DNA of 64,000 bases from Hydrogenophilaceae bacterium (GTDB lineage Bacteria > Pseudomonadota > Gammaproteobacteria > Burkholderiales > Thiobacillaceae): positions 1-64,000 of the forward strand of contig JANJWO010000058.1 in the NCBI GenBank assembly GCA_024709485.1, read 5' to 3'. Both the position numbers and the translations under genes were made by a program. Shown one piece after another: positions 1 to 8,045 of the stretch. The notes beneath the pieces were generated by a model. That model worked only from the letters and a program-made list of their open reading frames with translations. It was not told the origin of the DNA and ran no database searches. How positions within the stretch are numbered: position 1 is the first letter of the stretch; each line of letters starts with the position of its first letter.

Positions 1-1111
1 GCGTGCCGGCAGTGTTGGTGTCGGTGTCCTCGCCAGACTCAACGTATTCACCGGAACTGTACTGGCCAAGGTTGCGCGCATCCCAAATGAGGGCGCCGTC
101 GCTCTTGTCGTTGACATCGGTGGCTTTCGCCACGTTGATGATGTCTTCGAAAGTCGCCTGCAGGATGGTGTTGTCGACCTTGAGATCCTTCACCGAAGCG
201 GTGCCGTTGTTGGGCGCGGTGCTGCCGCTGGCGGCGAAATACGCGGCTGTCAAGGCGCCGCTGTCAAATTGCCACTTGTTGCCGCCGTTCAACATGGCCA
301 GATGCTCCTTGGCGACGCCCCAGTAGCGCAACGCATACCAGATCCGGCCCTGCGCCATGGCATTGCTGGTCGAGGCAGTGCCCATGGAAATGACGATCAT
401 GTCCTTGCTCGGGTCGATGGCGTATTTTTTCAGCAGCGCATCCATGGCGGCGCCGTCCGGCACCATGCTCGGGGTCTCGATGACGCCATTGTCGCGCGTC
501 TGGATCCACTCGCTGGAAGGGCTGAGATAGGTGTATACGCTGCCCCCGTTGGGCTTGATATATTTCGCAGCATTAGTGCCGGTGAGCGTCATACTCGCGA
601 CAGCCTGTGATTTGCTGATCAGGTAGGTCCCTTCACGCCAAGGAGTCGAACTCCCGTTAGTGTTTGTCAGTTGGTCCACGACATAGGTGCCTGCAGCCAC
701 GCCCGTCCCTGTAAGGATCATGCCCTTGTTTATTGAGACTTTGCTGGTTCCCGACACTGGCTCGCTGGTAATCGTAAGCGTGGTGCCACTGATCGAGCCA
801 GTAAAGCTGGCACTATTGGTTTCACCTTCCGTCGCCTGCAGGATCACCAGCTTACCGGTGATGCCGGCGGGGCGGTTGGCCAGCCAGTCGTCCATCCAGC
901 CCTTGAGCGTGGCTCCGGTAATCAGGCCGTTCACGTTGTCGTTGTAGTCGTCAGCGGATGTCTGGGGAATGTCCGTCACCGCGCTGACCTTGATGCTGTC
1001 AGCCGATTGCGCGGTCGAGTCGCCGCCGCCTCCGCCGCCGCAGCCTTGCAGCCCCAGCAGCATCGCCAGGACAGCGACACCGGTCCAGCTCCTGCCCAAG
1101 TGCATTTTCAT
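1..1111 (-). CDS. Rhodanese-like sulfurtransferase lipoprotein (3' end outside window)
   Basis: About 370 codons are visible; the C-terminus runs off the left edge. The start is ATG at 1111, preceded by an AAGGAT ribosome site. The N-terminus is a lipoprotein signal ending LGLQGCGG followed by a glycine run, so it is probably an exported lipid-anchored protein. One rhodanese-type domain is seen: SVYTYLSPSSEWIQ, then the loop ISMGTASTSNAMAQGRIWYA and RYWGVAKEHLAMLNGG. The usual catalytic cysteine of that loop is replaced, as in the inactive first domain of tandem rhodaneses. A second domain begins with GALIWDARNLGQYSSGEY; its active loop would lie beyond base 1. It is the last visible gene of the sulfur-relay operon, so sulfane-sulfur (or selenium/tellurium oxyanion) handling in the periplasm is a reasonable inference. 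An ExtH-type rhodanese is the closest family I recall. Confidence 0.8.
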   Translation of the reverse strand, partial: MKMHLGRSWTGVAVLAMLLGLQGCGGGGGGDSTAQSADSIKVSAVTDIPQTSADDYNDNVNGLITGATLKGWMDDWLANRPAGITGKLVILQATEGETNSASFTGSISGTTLTITSEPVSGTSKVSINKGMILTGTGVAAGTYVVDQLTNTNGSSTPWREGTYLISKSQAVASMTLTGTNAAKYIKPNGGSVYTYLSPSSEWIQTRDNGVIETPSMVPDGAAMDALLKKYAIDPSKDMIVISMGTASTSNAMAQGRIWYALRYWGVAKEHLAMLNGGNKWQFDSGALTAAYFAASGSTAPNNGTASVKDLKVDNTILQATFEDIINVAKATDVNDKSDGALIWDARNLGQYSSGEYVESGEDTDTNTAGT

Positions 1112-1247
1112 AAATGATCCTTTATCAAATTTACAAGCTACGTTGCCCGCCGGACGGCCAAGCCACGCCCCTCAACTTGACCGGCCCGCCGAAACCGCCC
1201 GACGACAGACACGGCCAATATCTGGCCAAACACAAGGCCGTTGTTCT

Positions 1248-1436
1248 TCAAGCATCCACTGGCGGCTTGAGCACGACCGGCATCCAGCCCTGCTCCAGCG
1301 CATCGAGCACTGTGTTGCAGTCTTCCAGCCCCATCCGCATCACTTCCGCCCCGGCTTGCTGCAAGGCTTCCGCCAGTCCCGGCATGGCCTGCCGCCCCGG
1401 CAGTTCGAGCAACAGCACTTTCTTGTTCACGCTCAT
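1248..1436 (-). CDS. Small Dsr/Tus-operon protein of unknown function (62 aa)
   Basis: A 62-residue protein beginning MSVNKKVLLLELPGRQAM. Its ATG overlaps the TGA of the preceding gene (ATGA at 1436-1433), which argues for translational coupling and against the slightly longer TTG start. It has a beta-strand start (KKVLLLELPG), a single cysteine in GLEDCNTVLDAL and a predicted helix-rich middle. I do not recognise the family. Size, position after two DsrE-like genes and the single cysteine make a small DsrH/DsrF-like sulfur-relay subunit possible, but this is inference. Confidence 0.7.
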   Translation of the reverse strand: MSVNKKVLLLELPGRQAMPGLAEALQQAGAEVMRMGLEDCNTVLDALEQGWMPVVLKPPVDA

Positions 1437-1693
1437 ACGCAAAACACCACGTCACTATCAATGATTCGTAAAGCCAGCGCCTGGAGGCCGCCCTCGCCGG
1501 CGTCCACGGCTTCGATCGGCACGTCGGCGAACTCGAGCGCCTCCAGCTGCTCCGCCGCTTCGGGCCCCTCGGGAAGCTGGCCCATGCTGGCGATGGATAC
1601 GGCGTCATCGAGCAAGGTCAGGCCGCTGGCCATGCGCAAGGCCTCGATTTTTTTCTGCGCCGCGATCATGAGAATTTTTTTCTGTTCCGCCAT
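1433..1693 (-). CDS. Small DsrE/DsrH-like protein (86 aa)
   Basis: An 86-residue protein beginning MAEQKKILMIAAQKKIEALR and ending DSDVVFCV, with its only cysteine one residue from the C-terminus. The opening hydrophobic strand followed by a helix, and repeated AAEQLEALEF-type helices, fit the DsrE/F/H fold, in which a cysteine near the end can carry persulfide. It lies 9 nt after the DsrE gene and overlaps the next gene by 4 nt. The assignment to the fold is tentative; the operon membership is firm. Confidence 0.7.
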   Translation of the reverse strand: MAEQKKILMIAAQKKIEALRMASGLTLLDDAVSIASMGQLPEGPEAAEQLEALEFADVPIEAVDAGEGGLQALALRIIDSDVVFCV

Positions 1694-1702
1694 GTCCCTG
1701 CC

Positions 1703-2014
1703 CTATAAAACCACCACTTGGTCGCAGTTGCGAACGAGCTCGGCATCCTGATACTGGCCGCCGACCACGACATAACTGCCCAGCACGCCCAGGTCATACC
1801 CGCCCTGCGCATAGCGCTCCGCGCTGTGCTCGCAAAGCGAGACATGATTGGGATGCACCTTTGCCCGGCGCACGAAATCCCCGTCCGCCAGCAGGTTGAC
1901 CCCGGTGTCGGTCAGGAAGCAGAACACCTGCCAGCCGCGGCCGACGGCCGCGTCGAACAGTTGCTTGACCAGGGCGAGGTGGCCCTCGTCGGTAATCACG
2001 ATCCCCAGCTTCAC
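1703..2014 (-). CDS. DsrE family sulfur-relay protein
   Basis: A 103-residue protein starting at a GTG 2 nt beyond the TGA of the tusA gene, with AAAAGG upstream. MKLGIVITDEGHLALVKQLF, GWQVFCFLTDTGVNLL and GYDLGVLGSYVVVGGQ give the alternating strand-helix pattern of DsrE/YchN proteins. Cysteines occur at VFCFL, SLCEHSAERY (after a loop, the usual place of the reactive cysteine in DsrE) and VRNCDQ. DsrE proteins accept persulfide sulfur from TusA in the cytoplasm, and the adjacent tusA supports this role. Confidence 0.85.
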   Translation of the reverse strand: MKLGIVITDEGHLALVKQLFDAAVGRGWQVFCFLTDTGVNLLADGDFVRRAKVHPNHVSLCEHSAERYAQGGYDLGVLGSYVVVGGQYQDAELVRNCDQVVVL

Positions 2015-2016
2015 GG

Positions 2017-2268
2017 TCAGCCTTTTCTGATTTTCCAGACGAAGGAGCCGCCTTCCTCCGTGCGCTCGAACAGGTCATTGCCCTCCGCCTCGCACATCGC
2101 CGCGATCGATTCGCCCGAGGACGGGTTGTCGAAAACCAGCGTCAGCACATCGCCGGCAGCGATCTTCTGCATGGCCTTCTTGGTGTACATCTGAGGATGC
2201 GGGCAGGTGTAGCCGCACACGTCCAGCTTCCACTCATGCTCGCTGGTCTGGTTGAAACTCATTGCCAT
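2017..2268 (-). CDS. tusA: TusA family sulfur carrier protein
   Basis: An 83-residue TusA/SirA-fold protein. The family signature is LDVCGYTCPHPQMYTKKAM, in which the CPxP cysteine (residue 22) carries the persulfide. The C-terminal strand-helix part (DVLTLVFDNPSSGESIAAM, SFVWKIRKG) is complete. The start ATG at 2268 has AAGGAG 9 nt upstream. It follows the YeeE/YedE transporter gene and precedes dsrE, the arrangement expected for thiosulfate/sulfide uptake coupled to a cytoplasmic carrier (TsuA/TsuB type). Here it would pass sulfur to the DsrE-like proteins encoded next. Confidence 0.9.
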   Translation of the reverse strand: MAMSFNQTSEHEWKLDVCGYTCPHPQMYTKKAMQKIAAGDVLTLVFDNPSSGESIAAMCEAEGNDLFERTEEGGSFVWKIRKG

Positions 2269-2326
2269 TTACTTCCACTCCTTGAAACAAAAATATCCAC
2301 CAACAAACCCGCGTCGCGCGCAGGCG

Positions 2327-3778
2327 CTACAGGCCGCAGCCCGCTTCCATCTTGGCCGCAGCCCGGTCCATCCACCAGGTGAAGACCTTCACGCCGAGAT
2401 AGGCGCCAATGGTCATGCCGATGAGGAACACCCAGCCGCTGGGGTCGCCATTGGTGACCGTGGCGAAGAAGGCGCCGATGTTGCAGCCCATGGCGAGCCG
2501 CGCGCCGATGCCCATCAGGGTACCGCCGACAATCGCGAAGAAGGCGGTCTCCAGGGTGGGGGTTTTCCACTTGAATTCCTTGCGGGCCAGCGCCATGACC
2601 GCCGCGCCCAGGATGATGCCGATCGACATGAAGCCGGGCGCATTGAGCAGGGGGTTGGGCAGGCCGTTGTCGAGGCCGAAGTAGATGCTGTCCATGTTCT
2701 CAATGCCGAGCTTGTGCAGCACCCAGCCGCCCCACTGCGCTTCCTGGGTGGTGATGTACCAGTAGCCCGGATCAAACACCGTGTCCTGGATGGACAGGCC
2801 GCCGGTGTAGCCCATGGCGGTGAGCAGCTCGCCGAAGTTGAAAATCCCGTAATGCTCGCGCAGGGCGCCGGTGACATACATGTGCAGGCCGGCGAGTATG
2901 CCGAGGCCGATGCCCGCGATCGCGGTATTCTTGGACGAGGTGCACATGGCCCAGATTCCGGCGAATTCGTCCTTCAGCGCGGGATTGGCGTTTTTGGTGC
3001 GGCGCAGATAGCTTTTCCGGTAGTACAGAAGGTAAAGCGCAACCAGAATGACGATGACGGGCAGAATGGCCGTGATCAGCGTGTTGTACACGATCACCCC
3101 GGTCTTGGTGCCGGCCGCGCCCAGCAGTTCGGCGGTCGTCGTGCCCTTCAGATCCCACACATAGCCCGCGGTGAAGATGTCGAACCAGCCCTTGGTCACC
3201 GACAGTTCTTCCGGCATGCCTTTCGCCATGGCGGAATCTATCCAGTGCTGGGGCACCAGGTTGTCCCACCAGCCGCTCGCCGTCACCACAATGGCCTGCG
3301 AAAAGGAAATCGCGACGATGACCAGCATGGAGTTCATGTTCCCCTCGCCGGCCTTGTAGAGCGAGCCGGAAGCGCAGCCGCCGGTGAACACGATGCCGAA
3401 TCCGAAAATGGCGGCGCCGATGACGATGTGCCAGCCCATGGCGTTGGGGTGGAAAGTGCTGAAGCCGCTGATGGTGACGATGGCCGCGACAATCGAATAG
3501 AGCGCCACGGCGATCATCACCCCGACCGCCATTCGCGGCACCTTCACGGCAAACAGGTCGCGCACCGCCGACGCCATGCAGAACCGGCCGTACTGCAGCA
3601 GGATTCCGTAAGCCAGTCCGAACCACACGTACACCAGCAGGTAGACAAAACGCGTGTCGATGGACAGGGCCACGGCAGAACCCGCAATCACGAACAGCAC
3701 AACCGCCATGGATTGAAGAATGCTCTTGCGCAACAGCCCGCCCGGGTTCGCGCCTACATTTTCCGTTACTGCATTCAC
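2327..3778 (-). CDS. YeeE/YedE family sulfur-compound transporter
   Basis: A 483-residue inner-membrane protein with about ten or more hydrophobic helices, a double-length form with two YeeE/YedE halves. Conserved cysteine motifs of the family are present: LLQYGRFCMASAVRD near the N-terminus, FTGGCASGSLYKAGEGN, and LAMGCNIGAFFATVTNGDPS near the C-terminus. In the thiosulfate transporter TsuA such cysteines relay the anion through the membrane. The GTG at 3778 follows AAGGGGAA and starts MNAVTENVG; the frame is open 14 codons further upstream without a better site. Thiosulfate or a related sulfur anion is the likely substrate, but the window does not prove it; YedE relatives are also linked to selenium. 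Confidence 0.88.
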   Translation of the reverse strand: MNAVTENVGANPGGLLRKSILQSMAVVLFVIAGSAVALSIDTRFVYLLVYVWFGLAYGILLQYGRFCMASAVRDLFAVKVPRMAVGVMIAVALYSIVAAIVTISGFSTFHPNAMGWHIVIGAAIFGFGIVFTGGCASGSLYKAGEGNMNSMLVIVAISFSQAIVVTASGWWDNLVPQHWIDSAMAKGMPEELSVTKGWFDIFTAGYVWDLKGTTTAELLGAAGTKTGVIVYNTLITAILPVIVILVALYLLYYRKSYLRRTKNANPALKDEFAGIWAMCTSSKNTAIAGIGLGILAGLHMYVTGALREHYGIFNFGELLTAMGYTGGLSIQDTVFDPGYWYITTQEAQWGGWVLHKLGIENMDSIYFGLDNGLPNPLLNAPGFMSIGIILGAAVMALARKEFKWKTPTLETAFFAIVGGTLMGIGARLAMGCNIGAFFATVTNGDPSGWVFLIGMTIGAYLGVKVFTWWMDRAAAKMEAGCGL

Positions 3779-3853
3779 TGCATTTCCCCTTATGAATCTA
3801 ATGGCCGCAGCCACACACAATCAAATCCGAACCGGCAGGCGCCGGGCCAGCCG

Positions 3854-4162
3854 CTACTGGCTTTTTCGCAGGTAGATGCGCCACACCCCCGCCTCTTTCA
3901 CCACCGCCAGCAGCGTGCAAGCCAGGATCTCCGCAAGCGGGGCAAACCCTTCCACCGCCGTCGGGTTGTCGGTCACCAGCTCCACGACATCGCCCGGCCC
4001 AACCTCGCTCAGCAGCTTCATGGCAAGCAGCTGGGGACGCGGACACACGGCGCCCAGGCAGTCTGCGGAACGCATGATTCGCAGCATTCCGTGCCCCGGC
4101 ACCTCGGCCACACGCGCCTCGCTAAAAACCGGGCTGACTTTTTTGCTTCCAAACCCAAACAC
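3854..4162 (-). CDS. TusA-like sulfur carrier with N-terminal extension
   Basis: First gene of the sulfur operon. The preferred start is GTG at 4162, 8 nt after a perfect GAGGAG; an ATG at 4192 is possible but has no good ribosome site. About 35 residues (FGFGSKKVSPVFSEARV) precede a TusA domain with ADCLGAVCPRPQLLAMKLL, whose CPRP cysteine is the sulfur carrier, then DVVELVTDNPTAVEGFA and a C-terminal strand GVWRIYLRKS. It is distinct from the second TusA at 2017-2268, so the operon encodes two carriers on either side of the transporter gene. One may serve the transporter (TsuB role) and the other the DsrE relay; that division is inference. Confidence 0.85.
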   Translation of the reverse strand: MFGFGSKKVSPVFSEARVAEVPGHGMLRIMRSADCLGAVCPRPQLLAMKLLSEVGPGDVVELVTDNPTAVEGFAPLAEILACTLLAVVKEAGVWRIYLRKSQ

Positions 4163-4208
4163 CGCGGTGACTCCTCGTGGCTGAGCCAACATACTTGTCC
4201 AGACATGT

Positions 4209-4227
4209 AAGCAGATAGCGTGCCAGG
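4209..4227 (-). promoter_or_regulatory. Candidate sigma-54 (RpoN) promoter of the sulfur operon
   Basis: Reading the minus strand, CCTGGCACGCTATCTGCTT carries the -24 element TGGCACG, four bases, then CTGCT in place of TTGCW. GG and GC are exactly 10 nt apart, as sigma-54 promoters need. Transcription would begin near 4197-4200, about 35 nt before the GTG at 4162. No enhancer-binding site or activator gene was identified nearby. Confidence 0.6.
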
Positions 4228-4622
4228 TTTTATTGTTTTTATAAATCAGTCACTTACAAAAAAATGGGGGACGGGCAGGAAAAAAAAATGCAATTTGCGG
4301 GGATGGCCGCCCGGCAAGGCTTGGCTTTTGCAACGGCTTGGGCGCTCCGCTCCGGGCCCATGCCCGCACGCCATGGCGGCAAACCCTTCAGCCGCTTAGT
4401 CCGGCATCCGGTCCGCCGCCTGCGCGCCCGAGAGAAAAGCCGGATCTGTTGCTGCGGCCTTTATGATTGAGGGCGTGTTACGCCCATTTCGTGGAGATGA
4501 AGCCGGGGTGGACACATCCTGGCTTGAAGAGGCTTCGCAAGAATTGCGCGTGCCTTGAATCCTGGCGCCGGCGCACCGGAAGAGCAAAAAATCCGTGCCG
4601 GCGCCAGGTTTTCGTTTGGATG
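4228..4622. other. Intergenic region with no convincing gene
   Basis: About 395 bases between the sulfur operon promoter and the exported-protein gene at 4623. It contains an A/T-rich tract upstream of the sigma-54 site (4230-4260), poly-A runs at 4259 and 4280, and a hairpin at 4561-4608. Short frames on both strands lack ribosome sites and family features. The A/T tract could hold an upstream activator or IHF site, but no recognisable consensus was seen. Confidence 0.5.
4561..4608. terminator. Strong inverted repeat, possible terminator
   Basis: Two perfect 12-nt arms (CCTGGCGCCGGC at 4561-4572 and its complement at 4597-4608) enclose a loop that contains a run of six A (six T on the minus strand). 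The plus-strand side is followed by TTTTCGTTT. It lies 15 nt past the stop of the minus-strand gene ending at 4623, so it probably ends that transcript. The T tract is better on the plus strand, so it may act both ways. Confidence 0.55.
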
Positions 4623-5363
4623 TTATTCCGCGATGAGCGATTTTACGCGGCGCAGGAGTTCCGCATCCTGGGGGGACAGCTCGATGAGCCAGTAGCGCGT
4701 CTTGTTCGTCGACGGATCGCCCTGATGCGTCCTGCCGGTGCGCAGGGTAAAGGTATTGCTTTTGCCGTCCGAGGTGAACAGGCGGTCGCCTTTCTCGATA
4801 TCCCAATAGAACGGGCTTGGGAAGGCCCCGCCCCCAAACGGATTGCTTATGCTCGGCGGGATCTTGCTTTCGTCCCACTCAATCTTCAATTTCCTGTCGG
4901 ACAGCAGGCTGATGGACGCATTCTGGATTTTCAGGCTTTCCTGGACGATCGGATCGCCCAATGCGACATACTGCTCGATCTTCACCTCGCCCGTGGTCTG
5001 CATGACCGCTTTTGCATCGGGCGCGCTTGCGGGCCGGTTCATGGCCTGGAAAGCCCTGATTTTTTCGGCGCGCGTCTGCGGCTGCATCTGCGCCTGCGGC
5101 GCGGGCTTGCCCGGCGCTTTGAGATCGTTTTTTATGATGACCGAGATCGTTTCATCGGTGAAGCCGGCCGACCTGAGTTTCAGTATCCGGTCGACGTCCA
5201 GGTAGTCGTTCTCAACCATCATGCGTATGACGCTCTCGCCCAGGCCGGAGGCCTTCAGTCTGGTCAAATCTTCTGTGGACATGGCAGCCGTCGCGGATGC
5301 CGAAGCCAGCATGATGAAACCCGCCGCCAGGCCCGCAACCGCGGTTTGCACTCGATGTAGCAT
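4623..5363 (-). CDS. Exported protein of unknown function with tandem helical repeats
   Basis: A 246-residue protein. The ATG at 5363 has AAGGA 7 nt upstream; the frame is open further but the upstream ATG (5390) has a poor site. The N-terminus is a signal peptide, MLHRVQTAVAGLAAGFIMLA, with cleavage likely after SATAA. Residues about 30-85 hold two similar helical units: LTRLKASGLGESVIRMMVEN and ILKLRSAGFTDETISVIIKN. A proline-rich linker follows, then a C-terminal beta-rich half ending in LLRRVKSLIAE. It is monocistronic and I do not recognise a named family. The paired units resemble short helical repeats seen in exported proteins of deltaproteobacteria; periplasmic or surface location is inferred from the signal peptide. 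Confidence 0.75.
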   Translation of the reverse strand: MLHRVQTAVAGLAAGFIMLASASATAAMSTEDLTRLKASGLGESVIRMMVENDYLDVDRILKLRSAGFTDETISVIIKNDLKAPGKPAPQAQMQPQTRAEKIRAFQAMNRPASAPDAKAVMQTTGEVKIEQYVALGDPIVQESLKIQNASISLLSDRKLKIEWDESKIPPSISNPFGGGAFPSPFYWDIEKGDRLFTSDGKSNTFTLRTGRTHQGDPSTNKTRYWLIELSPQDAELLRRVKSLIAE

Positions 5364-5865
5364 GGTCAGATCCTTAATCAATTTATTCATTGCTCTTCGC
5401 AAAAGACCCATAAAAAAAACCGCCTTTGTCAAAAAGCTTAACTCAATTTCATTGGCATGAATAAATAATTCACGCCGACAATACTTGAGCGGCGCCTGCA
5501 TGACGAATGAAACATCGGCATACGTCGGCACACGCAAATGCCTCACTCCGCCCGCGGCGCCCGCCGTGACGGACAGCGACAAGCAGCTGCCGATTCCTCA
5601 CCGCCGGCCTAACCCGAGGCGTCGCTTGCGATGCGAATTTTGGCGCAAGCCTCGTGCTGCGCATCCTTGCATTGCCGGGCCTGGGCGACTCGGCCGGCGC
5701 AAACCATCCGAGTTCCTGCCTACGGCATATCACTACCTCACTATGGGGTGTTGACTGTATTGGGCCCCTTCCCGCCCTGTGCTGGAATGGCCTTATCGGT
5801 TTGCCTTCCACGAATGCAAAGGCCGTGTGCGGATTGGCGCGGCCCAAAGAAAACCAGGGAACACA
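5364..5865. other. Divergent intergenic region, no gene recognised
   Basis: About 500 bases between two divergently transcribed genes that both encode exported proteins. The part next to 5363 is A/T-rich (5400-5475) and includes GAATTATTTATTC-type palindromic sequence, so promoter elements for the minus-strand gene probably lie here. I could not assign a confident -35/-10 pair. Open frames at 5485-5754 and on the opposite strand have atypical composition and no ribosome site. Confidence 0.5.
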
Positions 5866-6507
5866 ATGCCTTGCCCAAAGCCCCGAGATCAGGCGATCAG
5901 GACGAATCCGGCTTCAAGACGCCTGGCCTGCTGCCTCGCCCTGCTGTCTGGCCTCGCGCTTTCCACATCCGCCCAGGCCGATATCTATGGCCGCATGGAG
6001 GAGGACGGCAGCCTGCACCTGAGCGATTTCAGCCAGGACAAGCGCGATACGCTGCTGATTGCTGAAGGCAAACCGGCGCGCGCCGGCGGCGCGCCCCAGA
6101 CCGACCCGCCCGCAACCTATGTTCCCCTGGTGGCGGAAGCCGCCCGCCGCCACGAAGTGGATGCCGCCCTCATCCACGCCGTCATCATGGCGGAATCGTC
6201 CTACGACCCCCGAGCGGTTTCGCACAAGGGCGCCGCAGGCCTCATGCAACTGATGCCGGAGACCGCCCGGCGTTTGGGCGTGGCCGATATTTATGACCCC
6301 GGCCAGAACATCCAGGGGGGCGCGCGCTACCTGAAGGAACTGCTGTCGCGTTTCAACAACGATCTGCCGCTCACCCTCGCCGCCTACAACGCGGGCGAGG
6401 ATGCCGTTGTGCGCTACAACAACCGTATCCCGCCTTTCCGCGAGACGCGGGGATATGTCGATCGCGTTCTCAAGTTCTACCGGAAATTCAGCCGCGTTCC
6501 ACCTTGA
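5866..6507 (+). CDS. Lytic transglycosylase (SLT domain) with DUF4124-like N-terminus
   Basis: A 213-residue exported murein hydrolase. The ATG at 5866 follows AGGGA; a longer frame from 5779 lacks a site. A signal peptide (ACCLALLSGLALSTSAQA) is followed by DIYGRMEEDGSLHLSDF, typical of a DUF4124 segment. The SLT domain then covers roughly residues 85-205. The catalytic glutamate is Glu110 in IMAESSYDPRAVSHKGA, followed by GLMQLMPETARRLGV and LTLAAYNAGEDAV. It should cut peptidoglycan glycan strands in the periplasm. Such small SLT enzymes often accompany envelope-spanning machines, and a secretion operon begins 2 kb away, but no operon link is visible. Confidence 0.9.
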   Translation: MPCPKPRDQAIRTNPASRRLACCLALLSGLALSTSAQADIYGRMEEDGSLHLSDFSQDKRDTLLIAEGKPARAGGAPQTDPPATYVPLVAEAARRHEVDAALIHAVIMAESSYDPRAVSHKGAAGLMQLMPETARRLGVADIYDPGQNIQGGARYLKELLSRFNNDLPLTLAAYNAGEDAVVRYNNRIPPFRETRGYVDRVLKFYRKFSRVPP

Positions 6508-6650
6508 CGCCGGCCAGCGCAAGCCGCCGGCTCAAGGCTCCCTGGACGCGGCGAAATATCCGGCTATTCTGAATGGATATCGTTGCCCGAGCCGCAGCAT
6601 CCTGGCGCGGACATGTTCCGATGCGCGATTGCCGGGGAGGATTTTGGCAT

Positions 6651-8015
6651 ATGGCAAAGGTCAAAATGGCTGCCGGCGTTCAGCCGGCGACAAGCCCTGC
6701 TCATGGAAGGCAAGCGCCTCCCGTCCGCCCCCCTGAAAGCCTGGAAAACGCGTTTCCCGCCCTGCTTGCGTCCGCTTGCGGCCATGTCGAGCAGATCAAG
6801 CAGGAATGGGAATCCACCGCCGACGTTCTGCCCGAGCTCATTTGCCTCCTGGACACCTCGGGCAGCATCACCCGCGGCAACCGCACCATGGAGCGCTGGG
6901 GGCTGGGCCGGGTGACCGAAGCGCACGGGCGGGATTTGCATGATTTGATGCATCCGGGCTGCGGCGAGTCTACGTGCTACCTGAAGTATTTTCTCGCCGA
7001 TGCCTTCGCCGGCCTGTGGCAAGGCTCGGACGCCCGCTGCCAGGCCGAGGATTCCACGCTCGGCCGCTTTCTCGACATCCAGATCCATCCTTACCGGCGC
7101 AGCAACCCGCATGGAGCGTGGCCGCGGGACAGCCACGCGGTGGCGGTCATATCCGACATCACCGAGATCAAGGCCGCAGAAACTTGCCTGCAGACCATCG
7201 CCCGCGAGCTCGATCAGCGAGTCAAGGCTCGCACGGCGGAGCTTGAACAAATCAATCGCCAGTTGTGTCAGGAAGCGCGGGTGCGGGAACAGGCCCAGAC
7301 CAGGCTGCAAGCCTCGCAACGGGAACTCCGGCTGCTTTCGGCCCGCGTGCTCTCGGCCCAGGAAATGGAACGGCAGCGCATTGCCGCCGAACTACACGAC
7401 GGCATCGGCCAGACGCTCAGCGCGATCAAGTTCCACATGGAAGCCGCCATGGCGCAACCGGGAAGCGGCACGGTCGAGCATTGCGCCGCCCTCCTCGACA
7501 GCATCATTCCCAAGCTGCAAGGCGCCATCGAGGAAGTGCGGCGCATCTCCATGGACTTGCGTCCTTCGATTCTCGACGATCTCGGCATACTCGCCACGCT
7601 CGGCTGGTTTTGCCGCGAATTCCAGGCCGTCTATGGGAACGTTCAAATCGAACTGCGCATCGGTGTGCGCGAAGCCGGCATCCCTGTTCCGCTCAAGGCG
7701 GTGATCTTTCGCATCGTGCAGGAAGCCCTCAACAATGCCGCCAAGCACGCCCGAACCGACCATGTGCGAATCAGCCTGGGAAAAATCAAAGGCGGCATCA
7801 GACTTGAAATCCTGGACAAGGGTGTCGGCTTCAATCTCGCTGAAATCGCAGCCAGGCGCGGACTCGGCTCGGGCGGCTCCGGGCTGGTGAGCATGCGCGA
7901 ACGCAGCCAGCATTCCGGCGGCAACTTCCTGCTGAACAGCGCCATGGGCCAAGGAACCTGCATCCGCGTGTTCTGGCCTGACTCCGCCATCCGGGGCCAG
8001 GCAATGAAAGCTTGA
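6651..8015 (+). CDS. PAS-containing NarX-type sensor histidine kinase
   Basis: About 454 residues from the ATG at 6651 (GGGGAGG 10 nt upstream); ATGs at 6573 and 6666 are alternatives. No transmembrane helix is seen, so it is cytoplasmic. Domains in order: a PAS-like domain (ADVLPELICLLDTSGSITRG onward), a coiled coil (about residues 190-235, KARTAELEQINRQL), a HisKA_3 dimerisation domain with phospho-acceptor His249 in RIAAELHDGIGQTLSAIKFH, and a HATPase domain with EALNNAAKHARTDHV and GSGLVSMRERSQ. It is convergent with the LuxR-type regulator at 8046, almost certainly its partner. The signal is unknown; a cysteine-containing stretch HPGCGESTC in the PAS region could bind a cofactor or metal. 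Confidence 0.9.
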   Translation: MAKVKMAAGVQPATSPAHGRQAPPVRPPESLENAFPALLASACGHVEQIKQEWESTADVLPELICLLDTSGSITRGNRTMERWGLGRVTEAHGRDLHDLMHPGCGESTCYLKYFLADAFAGLWQGSDARCQAEDSTLGRFLDIQIHPYRRSNPHGAWPRDSHAVAVISDITEIKAAETCLQTIARELDQRVKARTAELEQINRQLCQEARVREQAQTRLQASQRELRLLSARVLSAQEMERQRIAAELHDGIGQTLSAIKFHMEAAMAQPGSGTVEHCAALLDSIIPKLQGAIEEVRRISMDLRPSILDDLGILATLGWFCREFQAVYGNVQIELRIGVREAGIPVPLKAVIFRIVQEALNNAAKHARTDHVRISLGKIKGGIRLEILDKGVGFNLAEIAARRGLGSGGSGLVSMRERSQHSGGNFLLNSAMGQGTCIRVFWPDSAIRGQAMKA

Positions 8016-8045
8016 AAATTCCGCGAAAAATTCCGCGGCAATCCT

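Noticed and set aside
2252..4210. A 652-codon open frame on the plus strand, opposite the sulfur operon
   Set aside because: It is the antisense of yeeE, tusA and neighbours, rich in His, Gln, Arg and Gly, with no ribosome site or recognisable domain. Long antisense frames are expected at this GC content.
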